From: Porphyra umbilicalis
Taxonomy: Eukaryota; Rhodophyta; Bangiophyceae; Bangiales; Bangiaceae
NCBI GenBank assembly: GCA_002049455.2
Contig: KV918961.1
Location: 62,001-126,000, forward strand
DNA length: 64,000 bases
Reading direction: 5' to 3'
Shown here: positions 22,875 to 35,300 of the stretch, one piece after another
Numbering within the stretch: position 1 is the first letter of the stretch
Layout: the number at the start of each line of letters is the position of its first letter
Program-made: the position numbers and the translations under genes
Notes under the pieces: generated by a model
Seen by the model: only the letters and a program-made list of their open reading frames with translations
Database searches by the model: none
Told to the model about the DNA's origin: nothing

Positions 22875-23575
22875 CGGGCGGGCGGCGGCGGAGCTGGCGC
22901 CGCTGGACGCCCGTGTGTTTGATGGGCGAGTGAGGGGGGGGGGGGGGTGGAGGCCGGGCGGGCGGGCGGCCCGCCCGGACGGGGTCGGCGGCTAGAGGGT
23001 GTGCCGGGGGGGTGGCGTTCCCCGCGTCTGCGCGCGTGGCGGGCGGGGGGGCGACGGGGCAACGGGGGGCGCCCGCGCGGACGGCGCGGCGCGTGGGAGT
23101 GGCGCAAGGGGTGGGAGGGAGGGGGGGGGGGGCGACGGGCGTGCGCGCACCCGCCGCGCAGGGCGGCGCCGCGGCGCGCCCGCCGCGACCGCCCGCGTCC
23201 GCGGGGGCGGGCCCGAGGCAGGCAGACAGACAAACGGGTCAAGAGAAACAGAATGCGGGCAACGGGGGGGCGCGAACCCTCGGCGCCGCCCGCCGCCACG
23301 CTCTGCTGTTTGCACCCCCACCCCCGCGCGGCTCCCACCCCCCCTCCACGCCCCAAAAAGACACAAAAAACAAACACAAAAACGACTGTCCAGTGTCGGT
23401 CCCGGTCGCCCCCCCGCGCGCCCTCCCTGCCAGGCGGTCGTCCACACAACCCGTGCGGCCGCCCCCACCCGCCGCTGCCCGCACCGCACCGCTCGCCAAA
23501 AGGCCGCGTACGCACCGCGCCGCCCGCCCACCAGCGTCGTGCCACCACCCGCCACGCCCCCCCCACCTCCCCAGC
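22875..23575. other. Intergenic between convergent kinase and GT4 genes
   Basis: Mostly G-rich then C-rich low complexity, with an A-rich patch (CCAAAAAGACACAAAAAACAA, about 23353) that may be 3' untranslated sequence. No domain in any frame. Confidence 0.4.
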
Positions 23576-25360
23576 TCATGCGGCCGTGTCCAGCCGCCGC
23601 CCCGACGGCGGCACTTCTCCCGGCGCTCCCGACGACGGCGGCGCGTGCGCCAGCTCGTTGACCGTCTCGGCCACCTCCACCGAGTGGGCGGCGTCGTCCG
23701 CTTGGGCCTCCTTGGCCGCCGCCGCTGCGTGCGCCGCGCTCACCCCCGCCACTGGCGGGGGTGGCGGTGGCGGCGCGCCGAGCAGCTCGTCATAGATGAG
23801 GTTGGTGTCGGCCGCGATCTTGTCCCACGAAAACTGGTACGCGGCCTTGACGCGGCCGCGCTCGCCCATGTACTGCGCGTGCGCAAAGTTGACAAAGCAG
23901 TTGGTGATGCCCCACGCCATCCCCGACGAGTTGGTGTCGACGAGGAAGCCGTCGTGGTCGTGCCAAACAAACTCGCGGGGGCCCCCAGACGTTGTCACGA
24001 CGACCGGCTTGTTGGACGCCCACGCCTCGAGCGTCACAATGCCAAATGGTTCGTTGCGGCTGGGGATGGCGACCACGTCGGTGGCTTTGAAGAGGTCGAC
24101 GAGCGGCTGCCCAGACAGGGAGCCCGTAAAGAAGACGGCGCCCGACGCGCCCAGCTCCGCCACCCGCTGCTCGAGGCCGAGCTTCATGTACCCGTCGCCG
24201 ACGAGAACAAACTTGGCGTCGGGGCGGGCGGCGAGCACCGCCGGGATGGCCTCGACGAGGATGTCGGGCCCCTTTTGGGTGGCCATCCGGCCAACAAAGA
24301 GCACCATCGGGTCCATCGGGCCGACGTTGTAGCGGGACCGCACCGCCGCCGGATCCCACAGCTTGCCATCATAGCGTAAGCAGTTGATGCCATTGTAGAC
24401 GCAGCGGAGCTTGGCCCAATCAAACCCAATGTACTGTGCCTTGATCTCGTCGCAAAGCACCCCAGACACGCCGACCGCCCGGTCCGCCAGCTGGATGGCC
24501 TCGAGCTCAATCGCCCGGATGCGCGCCGACTGCCCGCCATACGAGTTGTTGCCACAGCGGCCAAACTCGGTCGAGTGTACCGTAAAGACGCACTTGCGGT
24601 TCATGTTGCGCTTGATGTTGATCAGCGCTTGGGCGGCCAGCCAGTCGTGCGCGTGGCACACGTCAAAGCGGTCGTTCATGAACGACTCGGTTTCGTTGAG
24701 GAAGTGCACCATGGCGTTGCACATGTTGGCGCACTCCTGCACAAAATCCGTCGACAGCTCAAAGGCGACGCGGTGCACGTGCACCCCATCGATAACCTCG
24801 TACGGCTGCTGGTTGGCGCCCGTCCGCACATACACGTGCACCTCATGGCCGCGGCGCTCCAGCCCCGCCGCCAGCTCTGTCAGGTGCGGCGCCACCCCAC
24901 CAACCGCAATGGCGTGCAGGGACTCCCAGGAGAACATGGCAATCTTGTACCGCCGGTGCGCCTTGACGACCGGCGCCGTCTCGTCCAAGCCGGGGAGGGC
25001 GGCGCTGAGGGCGGCGAGCGAATAGGGGCCCCCATCCGCATCCTCCTCGGCCGTCGCGTCTGCGGCGGGAGCGGCGGCTGCTGCCGCCGCGGCAGCGGCG
25101 GCCGCTGCCGCGGCGGGCGGCGCGCCAGCGGCGGTCGCGTCGGCCGTGACCGCCGCCGCCGCCGCCGCGGCGCTGCCGCCGCCGGTCGCGCCCACCCCGC
25201 CGTCGGCAGCGGCGGGCGCACCAGCCGTGGCCGTGGCCGGCGCGGGCGTCACCGCAGCCACCGCGGCGGTCGGCGTGCGCGTGCCCGCAGACAAGCCGGA
25301 CTTCGTGCCGGCTGGCACGGCCGCCGGCGCAGTCGCCGCAGCGGCTGGAACGCCGGCCAT
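23576..25360 (-). CDS. GT4/GT5-type glycosyltransferase (GT-B fold)
   Basis: A 594-residue frame without breaks. Residues 1-~115 are Ala-rich low complexity; its role as a targeting sequence is unclear. The catalytic part follows: YKIAMFSWESLHAIAVGGVA (the nucleotide-sugar Gly loop is GGV), DVCHAHDWLAAQ, VFTVHSTEFGR, RAVGVSGVLCDEI, CVYNGIN, LFVGRMATQKGPDILVEAI, FVLVGDG, FFTGSLSG, and the E-x7-E signature EPFGIVTLE followed by SGGPREFV. This is the glycogen/sucrose-synthase-like retaining family that uses UDP- or ADP-sugars. The acceptor cannot be told from sequence; alpha-glucan, sucrose-phosphate or floridoside-type synthesis are possibilities. The start at 25360 (MAGVPAAAAT) is the only Met before the Ala-rich stretch with reasonable context. 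An open upstream extension to 25819 looks like leader. Confidence 0.9.
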   Translation of the reverse strand: MAGVPAAAATAPAAVPAGTKSGLSAGTRTPTAAVAAVTPAPATATAGAPAAADGGVGATGGGSAAAAAAAVTADATAAGAPPAAAAAAAAAAAAAAAPAADATAEEDADGGPYSLAALSAALPGLDETAPVVKAHRRYKIAMFSWESLHAIAVGGVAPHLTELAAGLERRGHEVHVYVRTGANQQPYEVIDGVHVHRVAFELSTDFVQECANMCNAMVHFLNETESFMNDRFDVCHAHDWLAAQALINIKRNMNRKCVFTVHSTEFGRCGNNSYGGQSARIRAIELEAIQLADRAVGVSGVLCDEIKAQYIGFDWAKLRCVYNGINCLRYDGKLWDPAAVRSRYNVGPMDPMVLFVGRMATQKGPDILVEAIPAVLAARPDAKFVLVGDGYMKLGLEQRVAELGASGAVFFTGSLSGQPLVDLFKATDVVAIPSRNEPFGIVTLEAWASNKPVVVTTSGGPREFVWHDHDGFLVDTNSSGMAWGITNCFVNFAHAQYMGERGRVKAAYQFSWDKIAADTNLIYDELLGAPPPPPPPVAGVSAAHAAAAAKEAQADDAAHSVEVAETVNELAHAPPSSGAPGEVPPSGRRLDTAA

Positions 25361-27723
25361 GGTGCTCCGCGGCGAAGCGCCTTTGGAAGCCAGATGAGGT
25401 GCCGCGAGTGCGCTCGGGGAGGAAACGGCGGGGGGGGGGTGGCGCGGATGGATATTGGGGAAAGGCAGAGACAAGACGCAGCAGAGAGTATCGTGGCAGC
25501 GATGCGAAACGCAACAAAAAGGCGGGCAACGGTCGAGGCCAGCGCGAACAGGAAGTGCCAAAGGGACACCCGCATCCGCGGACGATCCACGCCGCACGCC
25601 TACGCAAATGTCGTCGGCGGGCTCGGAGAGCACGCACAGGGCGGGGCCAGGCGGGGGAGGGGCGGGAGATGACGAGATAAATGGGGATAGCAACGGGTCC
25701 GCGTCGACAATCGCACTGCAGACACGTCTGGCAAGGAGAGCGGTGACTGGGGATGAATACAGTAGTACGGCGGGTGGCCGGGGACCCCACCCAGGTGTCA
25801 CGGAGAACTTTCCGCACACAGGGCAAAACAGACCCTCTGTGTGCTTCGCAATTCTCCGAGCGCCGCCTCAAAGCTGAGGATCCACTGGTCCCTCTTGGCT
25901 GTCGGCGGGTGGTCCCCGTTCATCGGCGTGTCCTGAGGTCGAGTCGTCTCGCCCCGCACGCCAAACACGCTCAGGCTCCTGCTGAGCGCCGGGAAGCAGT
26001 CCTATCGAAAGTCATGCGAGGATGGGCCGGATCCGAATCCGGAAGTGTGGGTGGGGGGGGTTGTGTCTTGTGCAGCCAATCCGCGCAGCGCTTGGTTGGC
26101 CCCGGCTAGAGCAGAGCCTGCCACGGTTGCACCGCGGGCGAAGGGTGACCTGGACCCTCATGACAGTCACTGGCTGCGACTGTGACAGCGCCCAAGCTAA
26201 GAGGCGAAGGTGCGCGCCTGTTGGGCCCGACGCGTGTGGGTGGCTGTGAGACGCTGCGGGGGCCGTGCAACTCTGGACTGCGACTGTTGGATCTCAGCCT
26301 CGAGCTGTCGAGATCGCAAATCACAGCCTCACGTTGCTCACTGGCACGCACGATTGACGTGACGTGTCGCGGATCGGACAGCTGCGGTTGTCTCTCGGCT
26401 GAAACGCCAACACCGGTCAGCTGGCCGCTCGTGCACCCGCCCCCGCCGCGGGGGCGGCAAAGAGGTTGGGGAAGTCCTCTCCAGGGGGCCGGCAGCCTCG
26501 CGGTCGGAGCGCCACCACCTGCGTCAGCGCGCGGCTATGCTTGGCGCTTGGCGTCGCGCAGTTGGTCTGCGCGAAGAAAGAAACAGCCGTGTCTGTGGCG
26601 CGTCCCCCAACCCAGACCTTGTGCCACACGGCCAATACGGACCACCCTGCCGGCCCCCAGGCCGAGTCTGCGTTGTGTCATGCGTAGCCGTGACCGCTGT
26701 GGCAAGGCCGAGACACAGCGTGGGTGTCGCGAAATGCGACCATATGCAATGGCAACACGTAGGGTGGGTGTGCGGAACATCGACGATGTGTTGTGAGATG
26801 GAGCATAAGACTTTGGTTTCGTCATTACTCCAAACTTCAGCATCACCGACGTGTCTACGAGGGGCCGTTCCGGCCACCTTCTCTTCCCTCTCGCGCACCC
26901 TGCCAGACGCGGCTTGACCACTTCCGTAGCCCGCTTGTACGGTTATTTGAGATTTTATTTAGGCTGATCCGCATCGTGCCGCCTGCTTGCGTCGTCTCTG
27001 CCTCCCCACCTTCCGTAGCTTGCCCCACGCTCGATCATGGTCTGTCTGTTTGCACTCTAGCCGACGGCACTCCTTCTTTTTCCACCGCAATTTTTTTGCA
27101 CGGAGACTCCCACAAGCGTGCCTGCTCGGCTCCGCCGTCGAGCCACGCCCAGTCCGAGACTCGTTGTGAGATGGTGGCGCCACTTTCAAAAAGCGTGCCT
27201 CAGACTGGGGGTCACCGACGTCGCACCAACGCGGCAGCACCGTGGGGGTGTGAAAACTCGCTTGAAAAGAAAAAAAAGCAAGAGAAAAAAAAAAAGTGAT
27301 GCGCACCCTCCTGGGCCCATTCTCCACCACCATTGACATGCACAAAGCAAAGAGCAACCCATCCAAAACACTCGTCGGAGCGAGCTGGGCCAGAACCGGA
27401 TAACACGATCCTCGCCTCGGCCGCGGGCGCGCAGGGGAGCGGGCGCGGACTGCTGCCCACGGCTTCTGTGCTGCCGTCACGTAATACTCAAACAGCCCAC
27501 ACCACGGGAGCCAGCACAAAAAGAAAAACGAGAGAGAAAAGGGCAGAGGTTCTCGCGCTCCACCACGGTGCGACGCACCGCACCAGGTCGACCGTGATAC
27601 TTGTCTTGGGGGCAGCCGGGCACCGCAAATTTTGGCGCCAACACACGCGGGAGAATGATACAAGGTCATTCGTCCACTGGTCCACTCCCCCTTCCGAGGC
27701 AGCCGAGGGAAAGCAGAGCGCCC
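25361..27723. other. Long intergenic stretch between two leftward genes
   Basis: 25361-25900 is likely promoter and leader of the GT4 gene. 25900-27000 has about 60% GC with short frames only. 27250-27300 has A-rich tracts (AAAAGAAAAAAAAG type), and this end probably holds the ATAD2-like 3' untranslated region. No RNA gene or domain was recognised. Confidence 0.4.
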
Positions 27724-30700
27724 CTATCCCACCACCGCAGGCTGTGACCCCCCTGGCGCCTTCGGAGCCGGCGGCGGTGGCGCCGCAGCGTGCTCGACCA
27801 CAATCTTCTCGACGACCTCGGCCAGGCGTGCGACAACCGCCGCCCGGTGACGCTGGTGCCGCCGCCGTCGCAGGGTGGCCGCCAGCTGCACGTGCGCCGC
27901 CTCCAAGCCGTCGACACTGAAGTCGTTGGTGGCGACCAGGAGACGAGCACGGAGGTCCGCCACCGCAGCGGGGTCGGCGGGCACGCATGCGGGGGCGGGG
28001 GGAGGGGGGGCAACTCCGCGTTGCCCACCTGGTCGACGCTGGCATTGTTATCAGCACCACCACGGTTGCTCGCGGCCGCAGCGGCGTCGCCGTCACGAGC
28101 ACGAGGCGACTCCAATCGAGCCGGGGCGGTCGCCTCCCCCTCGCAAGCATCACCGTCCGCTGCGGTCCGTGGCGGCGACGGCGTCGGGTCTACACCAGGA
28201 CCGCCAACACCGGCAGCGGCAGATACCGTCGGCGGATCAACGTCCATGGCCGTCGGTCCATTTGGAGTCGCAGCGGCCGACGCAGGAGCGTCGGCCGACG
28301 CATTAACCGTGTGAGCAGCGGCCATAGGAGCGACGGCCGCCGCGCCGTCCGCCTCGGCCACGCTCCCGTTGTCGTTGGTTGCACCCGCTGGTGTCGTACC
28401 TCCTCCGCACTCTGCCACCGCCGCCGCAGACGGAGACGCGACCTCGAGGGCGGCGGCGGCCGCCGCCGAAGCGGCCGCCACTCGCGCCGCAACGATCGCG
28501 TTACACCTCTCGACGAGCGCTGGCGTGAGGCCGTCCGCCCATGCGTGCACGACGTCAACGATAGCATTGGCGCGGCGGATGAGCACCGCTCCTTCCTCTG
28601 TGTGGGGTGGGTTGTACTTGAGGGCGTTGCGGACCATCTGGTCAAAGTCGGCAATCATGGCCAAGACGGTCGGATAGCGCCCGCGATCGACGTTAGCGGC
28701 GATGAGCGACAAGTCGACAGGGCGCTTGATGATCTCGTAGTAGTCGGGGGCCACCGCAGGATCGACTGGACGCCAGTATGGCTTTAGCTTCTTGTCCGAC
28801 AGCAGGCGCTCAAGAAGAGCACGCATCTCCATGCGAAGGACGCGCAGCACAGCCTCATCATCGCGGCGGCGCGACTCGACAGCGGCGGCGGCGGCTGCCG
28901 CGGACGCCGCGGCCGACAAGGCCGGCGGCGGCGGCGCCTCGACAGCAAGTGGCAGGGGCGGCGGCGGCGGCCGCGCACGACGGCGCCCGTCCACCCCTTC
29001 CCCACTTCGCCGCGCTGCCGACCGCGGCACCGCAGCGGCCGCAGCCAGCAGCGGCTCAAAGTGGGCGGCCCGTAACTCCTCATCCGGTGACTCCAAGGTG
29101 ATCTTGTCGGCAAAAATGCGCATGTACTCGAGCGGCACCTGCTCCAGCGGCACATCGCAAGTGCCGAGAACCAGTAAAGGCAGGGTGGTCGGGATGTCCC
29201 GCAACGCGAATTGCAGGGACGCCTCAAGGATGCCGGGAGAGCTGTCCCACCAGAGCTCCATGTGGGGGATGTACAGGATCGCGGGCGCTGCGCGACATGC
29301 CTCCCGCACCGCCGACGCAAGAGCCTCGTCTCCGCCTTGTGTGCCGGGGTCAGCCAGCAGTGACGGCAAGTCAATGGCGTGCACGGGGCACCCTTCGAGA
29401 GCGTGTAACAAGGCAGGGCCAAGCTCGGCTTGGCCGAGACCAGGTGAGCCGCACACCAGCAGTCGCGGGTGCAGCGTCGCCCGCTCGAGGACATTCAAGC
29501 CGGGCGCACCGACGATGGCCGCCACTACATCCTCGTCACCGCCGCCGCCGCCACCCGAATCTGAATCGGACTCCCAATAGCCGCCGTCAGCGTCGTCGTC
29601 GGACGTTGACTCGCTGCCGCTCGTGGCATGGCCATTGTCTCCATGACGGGCACTTTCATTGCCGCCGCCGTCCGCTCCTTGCGACGCTGGCGCCACCACC
29701 AGAGCCGACGAGGCCCTGCCGATGCCCTCGCCGCCTCCCAAAGCGATGGCATTAACCCCCTCCACCTCCGGCCCCGCTGGCCCAGCCGACAAAACGCCCG
29801 ACGCGAGCCCCTGCGGAAAGATCCGACGGAGCACGGCCACAGCCTCCTCCAGTGGCCGCGCCAGCAGCGTTGCCAATCGCGAAGGCAGCGGTCGCGCGTA
29901 CGTACGCGCCGCCCGGTGGCTGGCCGGCACAAGAGCCTTCATTGCCGCCGCAAAGTCCCGATCCCGCACCGTCAACGAGCCCGCGTCAATAGCGAGCTTG
30001 GCGGACGAGTCGTAGATTTGTGGGTATCGCCGGCGGAGCGCGCGGAGAGCCGCCTCGGCACACAGGGCCCGAAGGTCAGCGCCGCAGTAGCCAACCGCCC
30101 GGGCAGCAACGGCGTCTAGCAGCGGTGCCGCGGGTGGGGGTGTCCACGCTCGCGTGTGGATGCCGAGAATGGACCGACGGGCAGCCATGTTCGGCAAGTT
30201 GAAGACGAGCTCCCGGTCAAACCGCCCCGGTCGACGTAACGCGGGGTCGATAGCATCGACCCTATTGGTAGCGCCAATGACCACAATCTGCCCGCGCCCC
30301 TCCAGGCCGTCCATCAACCCAAGCAGCGTCGACACGATTGACGCGTGAATCTGGTCTTGGCGCGACGACCGCACCGGCGCGAGGCCGTCGATCTCGTCAA
30401 AGAAGATGATTGCGGGTGAGTGGGCCTCCGCCGCGGCAAAAGTTGCACGCAGCGACCGCTCGGCCTCGCCGACCCACTTGGACAGACAATCAGCGCCGTT
30501 GCGCATGAAAAAGGCCACCCGCGGGCGTGTTGGCGAGGCGGGCGTGGCAGAACCAGGGGCGGGTGTCGCAGCCGCGCTGTTAGCGGGAGAAGAGGAAGGG
30601 GCACCAGCCGACCCTGCGGGGGCTCCTGGAGAGCCCGAGGCCGCCAGCGCTACTGAGGACGCAGCGGCGGCAGCAAGGCCCGCCGAATTCGCCAGCAAGT

Positions 30701-33209
30701 CCGAGCCCAGCACGTCGGGCAGCGTGCCGTTCAGGTAGCCATTCGGTACAAGGTGACCTGCGGCGTCAGCGGCGACCGGCGCGGCAGACGCGGCCGGGGC
30801 AGCAGGAGTGCCGGGAGCGGCACCAGGGGCACGGGGAAGTGCGCCAACGGTTGAAGCGCCAGATGCTGCTGGTCCACCATTTGAGGTGTCCACGGCCATG
30901 GCATTGGCCGGTAGCGATGGTGCTGTCGTCGCTGCTGCCGGCCCATTATCTCGTGCACCCGGCACACCGGCGGGTGCTCCGCCAGCCATAATGACATCAT
31001 CACCAGCCGCGCCCAATGCATCGGCAGCCGCTCCCGGCGACCCTGTTGCCGCCGCCGCCGCAGCAGCCCCCCCGCCAGGCACTGCCGTCGCAGGCGCGGC
31101 CGCGGCGCCAGCAGTGGCGCCCGTGACAGCCCCCCCCTTCGCCGATACCGCTGCACCCGCCGCCACATCCGCCGCCGCTCCCACTGCGGCGGCCGTCGCG
31201 GCTCGTGCCGTCCCCTCCACCCGCACGTTGCCGCAGCTGGCCGCTAGCGCACGCGCACACAGTGTCTTGCCTGTGCCCGGCGGCCCGTAAAACAGGACCC
31301 CTTTGGGCGGTGTCATGTGGAACTTGGCAAACACTTCGGGGTACAGCAGTGGTAGGAAGACCATCTCTTTCAGCGACCGGATGTGGTGCTCGAGGCCACC
31401 CACAGCGTTCCAGTTGAGCGATGGGTCGACGGCGACGGGCTCGATGGCAGGAAGCCGCTTACTACCGCCGGCCGAGCGGTCGGGGACACCACCAGCGGCA
31501 GCACCACCCGCCCGCCCATCAGCGCGCCCTTTGCGCCGCGCATAGCGAGAGCTCGACGGCCGCCTCGGCGTGCCGCCGCCGGTGATACCCATCGGACGAG
31601 ACAGAAAGTCGAGTGCATCCGCACCGAGGCCCATGCCGGTGCCCGCGCCGCTGGCGGCGGCGGAGCGGCGGGCGCGACCGGCCGCTGCGGCTGCTGACCC
31701 GGGCCCGCGTCGGTCGGCAAGCACCGCTCCCGCAGACGACGAGTCGGATGACGGGTCGGGCGACGGAGACGAGGAGGACGACGAGGAGGCCAGGAACACG
31801 GGACCACCGCCGGCATCGTCGTCAGACGACGACGAGCTCGAAAAGCCCGCGGACAGGCCCGAGTCGGCCTCAATCGGCGGCGGACGTCGCGGTGGGGACG
31901 TCCGCCGCCGGTCACCAGCCTTGCCGCTGCGACGCGCGTCAGACCGATTGCGACGGGTGCGTCGTGGCGGCGGTGGTGGCGGTGGCGGCGGAGACGGACG
32001 GCGGCGGTGGCGGCTCGGACGATCCCGTCTGGTGGCCGCCTTCGGCGCCGACGCGGGCGGCATCCGTTCAGGCCGCGAGCCGTCGCGAGAGCGCAGGCTG
32101 CGGCCAGCAACGGCGGCGGCGGCAGCCGACCCCCCTACGGAGGACGTCCGCACAGGCGCCTTCCTTCGTTGGCGCAACCGCCGTCGCACGTCCGGCGAAG
32201 CCTCGTCGCCAGCGCCATCCCCATCGTCATCCGCGTCGGCAGCGAGCTCCAGATTGATGGCCGCTTCAGGAGCGCGACGGCGGGGCCGCGTCACGGACGG
32301 GCCCGACCCGTCCGCGTCATCGTCAATCGCCAACTCGAACGGCGGATCGCGGTTGACGGTCGCCGGTGAATCGCCGTCATCGTTTGAGGCGCCCCCAGCG
32401 TCGCTGCCGTCGGGCTCGTCATCGGCAGGAATGCCACGCGAGGCCACTGCGTCGACCTCGCCGACGGAGCGCGTTCGCACGCCAGCACCTTCTGCAATCA
32501 CAGCAGCCGCTGCGGCAGAGGCGGCCACCGCCGCATGCTCGTCATCGTAGCCACCGTTGCTGACGCCAGCAGCAGCAGCAGGGGTGGCGGCAGCCGCAGA
32601 GTCGGCGGCCGCCGCTGCACCAGCACCTGGCGCGTCGACCCACCCGTCTGGGCTCGGCTCCGACCCCCGGCTCCGCAGAGCCAAGCGTTGCGCCCGCTTC
32701 TCGGCGCTCGTCATCTGTGGGGGCGGAGGTGGAGGCGGTCGAGGCAGTCGCGATCGCGCCGGAGACGATGGCGACTGCGTCAGTGGCAAGTCGTCACGCC
32801 GTGGGGGCGGTTTGACACGCCGCGAGGATCGCCGCACGCCACCACTGTCGTCGTCGCCTTCGTCGCCCCCGCCATCGTCGCTGTGGTCAACATACGTCGT
32901 GGCGTGGCGGGGCCGCTTGCTGCGCCGCGATGAGCCGTCACGAGGCCGCTTCGACGACTTGCCGGTCCTCCTCGGTGTGGCCTCAACGCCACTATCTTCC
33001 TCCTCCTCCTCCAGCTCCACGTCATCATCGTCATCCATGCCGTAGCGGGCTACCGGTCGCGCCAACCGTTGCCGCTGGGAGTAGCGGCCTTGACTGGGAG
33101 GCGTTGCCATCCGCGCAGGCGAGCCGACGTCAGCCGCAGCACTCGTCCGCGGCCCGCCACCCCCATTGCGTGCGGGGGATGATGGATGGGCACCGCTTTG
33201 ACGTGTCAT
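27724..33209 (-). CDS. ATAD2/Yta7/Abo1-type AAA-bromodomain chromatin ATPase
   Basis: A nuclear histone-chaperone AAA+ protein. The N-terminus is disordered with acidic (MDDDDDVELEEEEEDSG) and basic tracts. AAA1 has NWNAVGGLEHHIRSLKEMV, Walker A GPPGTGKT, RVAFFMRNGADCLSKWVGEA, Walker B IIFFDEIDGLAPVRSSRQD, VVIGATNRVDAIDPALRRPG and an arginine-finger region. AAA2 is degenerate (CGSPGLGQAEL in place of Walker A), as is known for the family. A bromodomain (about 28520-28840) has YYEIIKRPVDLSLI and the acetyl-lysine Asn in ALKYNP. A ~215-residue Ala/Pro insert splits AAA1 after Walker A. One frame change in G-runs at 27991-28010 gives a helical C-terminus (LRARLLVATNDFSVDGLEA...) ending at 27724. 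The start at 33209 is minimal: the frame stays open and acidic upstream to about 33400 and probably continues, through another G-run, to about 33550. Confidence 0.95.
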
Positions 33210-35300
33210 ACGCCGGCCGTGGATGGCCTGCAGCCCACGCGCAATAACCTCATCATTTTGCTCCTGCGCCCGGCGATGCTTGGAAGACGCCGGCTCATCG
33301 CCCGACGAAGCGTCTTGGTAATCCGAGCCCTCTTCGTCCTGGGACGCGTCGCTCGAGTCGCCCTCATCTTCCTCCTCGTCGTCGTCCGTCGCCCCGCCCC
33401 CCGACCAGCGCCATTGGCACCGTGGTTGCTCCCGCGGCGGCGTCCGGCGTCACGGCCACCCGCTTGCTTCAGCCCTTCCGCCGAGGCGGCGTTCGCCAAC
33501 AGGTTGAGTTGACCGCCCGTACCGCCATGACGAGTAGCGTATGCACTATGCGTCGGGGGGACGGCGGGGGGGACCACGTGCACCGTGAGGCGGCTGCCGC
33601 GACCAAAATAGCCGACACGACCACCCAAAGCGACGTCCGACACCGCGAACACCACACCACACCACATCGCGCGACATAAAAATGCATGGAGAGCCAGGGG
33701 ACGACACGTGCCGCCAACAAGCACATGCCAAGCACCAACAAAGCGAACACACCACACAGACGGCCGACAGCAAGAGCACAATGGTGAGCAATTGCTCCAC
33801 ACAGCCTACAACCAGGCACCCGGCAGGGAGCACAACGTAGACCGCCCCAGCGTAGAGGCAGGTAACGAACGCAAAACATACCCAACCCTTTCGACCGCTC
33901 ACGCCATGCATCCCCCACACAACATCTGTCTCAAACGCACCTGGCACCCCGAGTGGGCGGCATTGGCCCCCGGTAACGAGATGAAAGCTCGGCCGATTCC
34001 CACAGAGGGCAGCTGTGTGCGGCGCCGCTACCACTGCGGCGAAGCACCCGCCCGACCGGCGGTGGCAGGCGCCTGCCGCGACCCGCAACCGAGCACCGCG
34101 CAAGCGGCCTGTCCGCCGGCACGCACCGTAAATGCAACCACGGTCAAACGCGTTGGCAACGGATGGGTGGGAGAGGGGAGGGGCGTAGGGAGGCGAGGAG
34201 GAAGGGGCATCCCCGTCGTGGGTGCCGAGCGTCCACGAGGCGGCGCGTCAGGTGCGCGACGAAGGCGCCGGGTGGTCGGCGGCACCCACAACGTGGCACC
34301 GAACCCGTCCCGGACTCCCGCCACCGACCCAAATTCGCGCGGTGTGGGCGGGCGGCCTGCTGCGGAGGTGGCTTGCTGGCGGTGTTGGTTCTTTTTGGCG
34401 GGCTCACGATGCTGGAGCTCCACGTGTCATACTTTGGGAAGCGATGCTTGTGAGCAAAATTGAGCTAGGCAAAAATCAATGGAAGCCCCCCCACAGTGGT
34501 AGTGGGGGCTTATAGCGAAGCTCGTGCAAGTGCCTTTTGCAAAGAACTACACGCCAATGTGAACCGATACAGTCTTTCTCCAATGCTGTCCACCCTCTAT
34601 GGCGATCGTACGACCAGAAAGTAGCCCACATTTTTCGTGCAGAAGACGATGATCGGGAGCCACGATCGCCGTTGATTGTACGTACCTTAGAGGCCGGTCG
34701 ACCGCGTTCGTTTCGACCGGACTGGGCGGTCACACGTCAGTCGACACGTAGACACGTCAGCACTCTCAAAGCCACGTGGCGCACGGTGTATCGCTGTGCG
34801 ATTGGCACCCCCGATTCAAGTGGCATTCGGGGTGGAAGCTGCGACCTCCTTCACCCGAGGGGATCGCGCGCCTCGACCGACACGCGGACCGCGCGTCGGC
34901 CATTGCCGTTGGGCGCACTGCCTTTCGTCCGACCCGTCGCCCCCGTCGCCGCTGGCGGCGCGGGTGCCACCCCGTCGCCCCATTTCACCCGCCCTGTCGT
35001 TGTGTCTGGCCAGCGCCGCCTGGACCAAGGGCGGCGCTCCGGGGCTGCCCCGCCGTGGACCCCGGTACGCCGGGGTGCTTCCGCCACATTGCCGGGCCCC
35101 ATTGCTGCCGCCGGTCCGCCCTCCCCACCGTGGGTTCCCCTGACCCGCAGTGTCGCCCTGTGTCGCGTCATCTGCTACGCTTGGAAGGTGGCAGCCTCTG
35201 CTCTGGTGCAGCCACATCGTACTCATTGGGTCTTTCCCCGCTGCGACGCCCGTACCGTCGTCGCCCCGCTTCCCCCTCCCTGCCCCGCAGTCCTGCCACC
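33210..35300. other. Divergent region between ATAD2-like and phosphate acetyltransferase genes
   Basis: 33210-~33550 is probably ATAD2-like coding (see the finding on its N-terminus). The rest has no recognised frame. A hairpin-like sequence AAGCCCCC...GTGGGGGCTT lies at about 34483-34511. 34520-34800 is AT-richer. The end serves as promoter and leader for the rightward gene. Confidence 0.4.

Noticed and set aside
26025..26045. B-box-like GGATCCGAATCC
   Set aside because: It is a short palindromic match only; no cloverleaf can be built around it.
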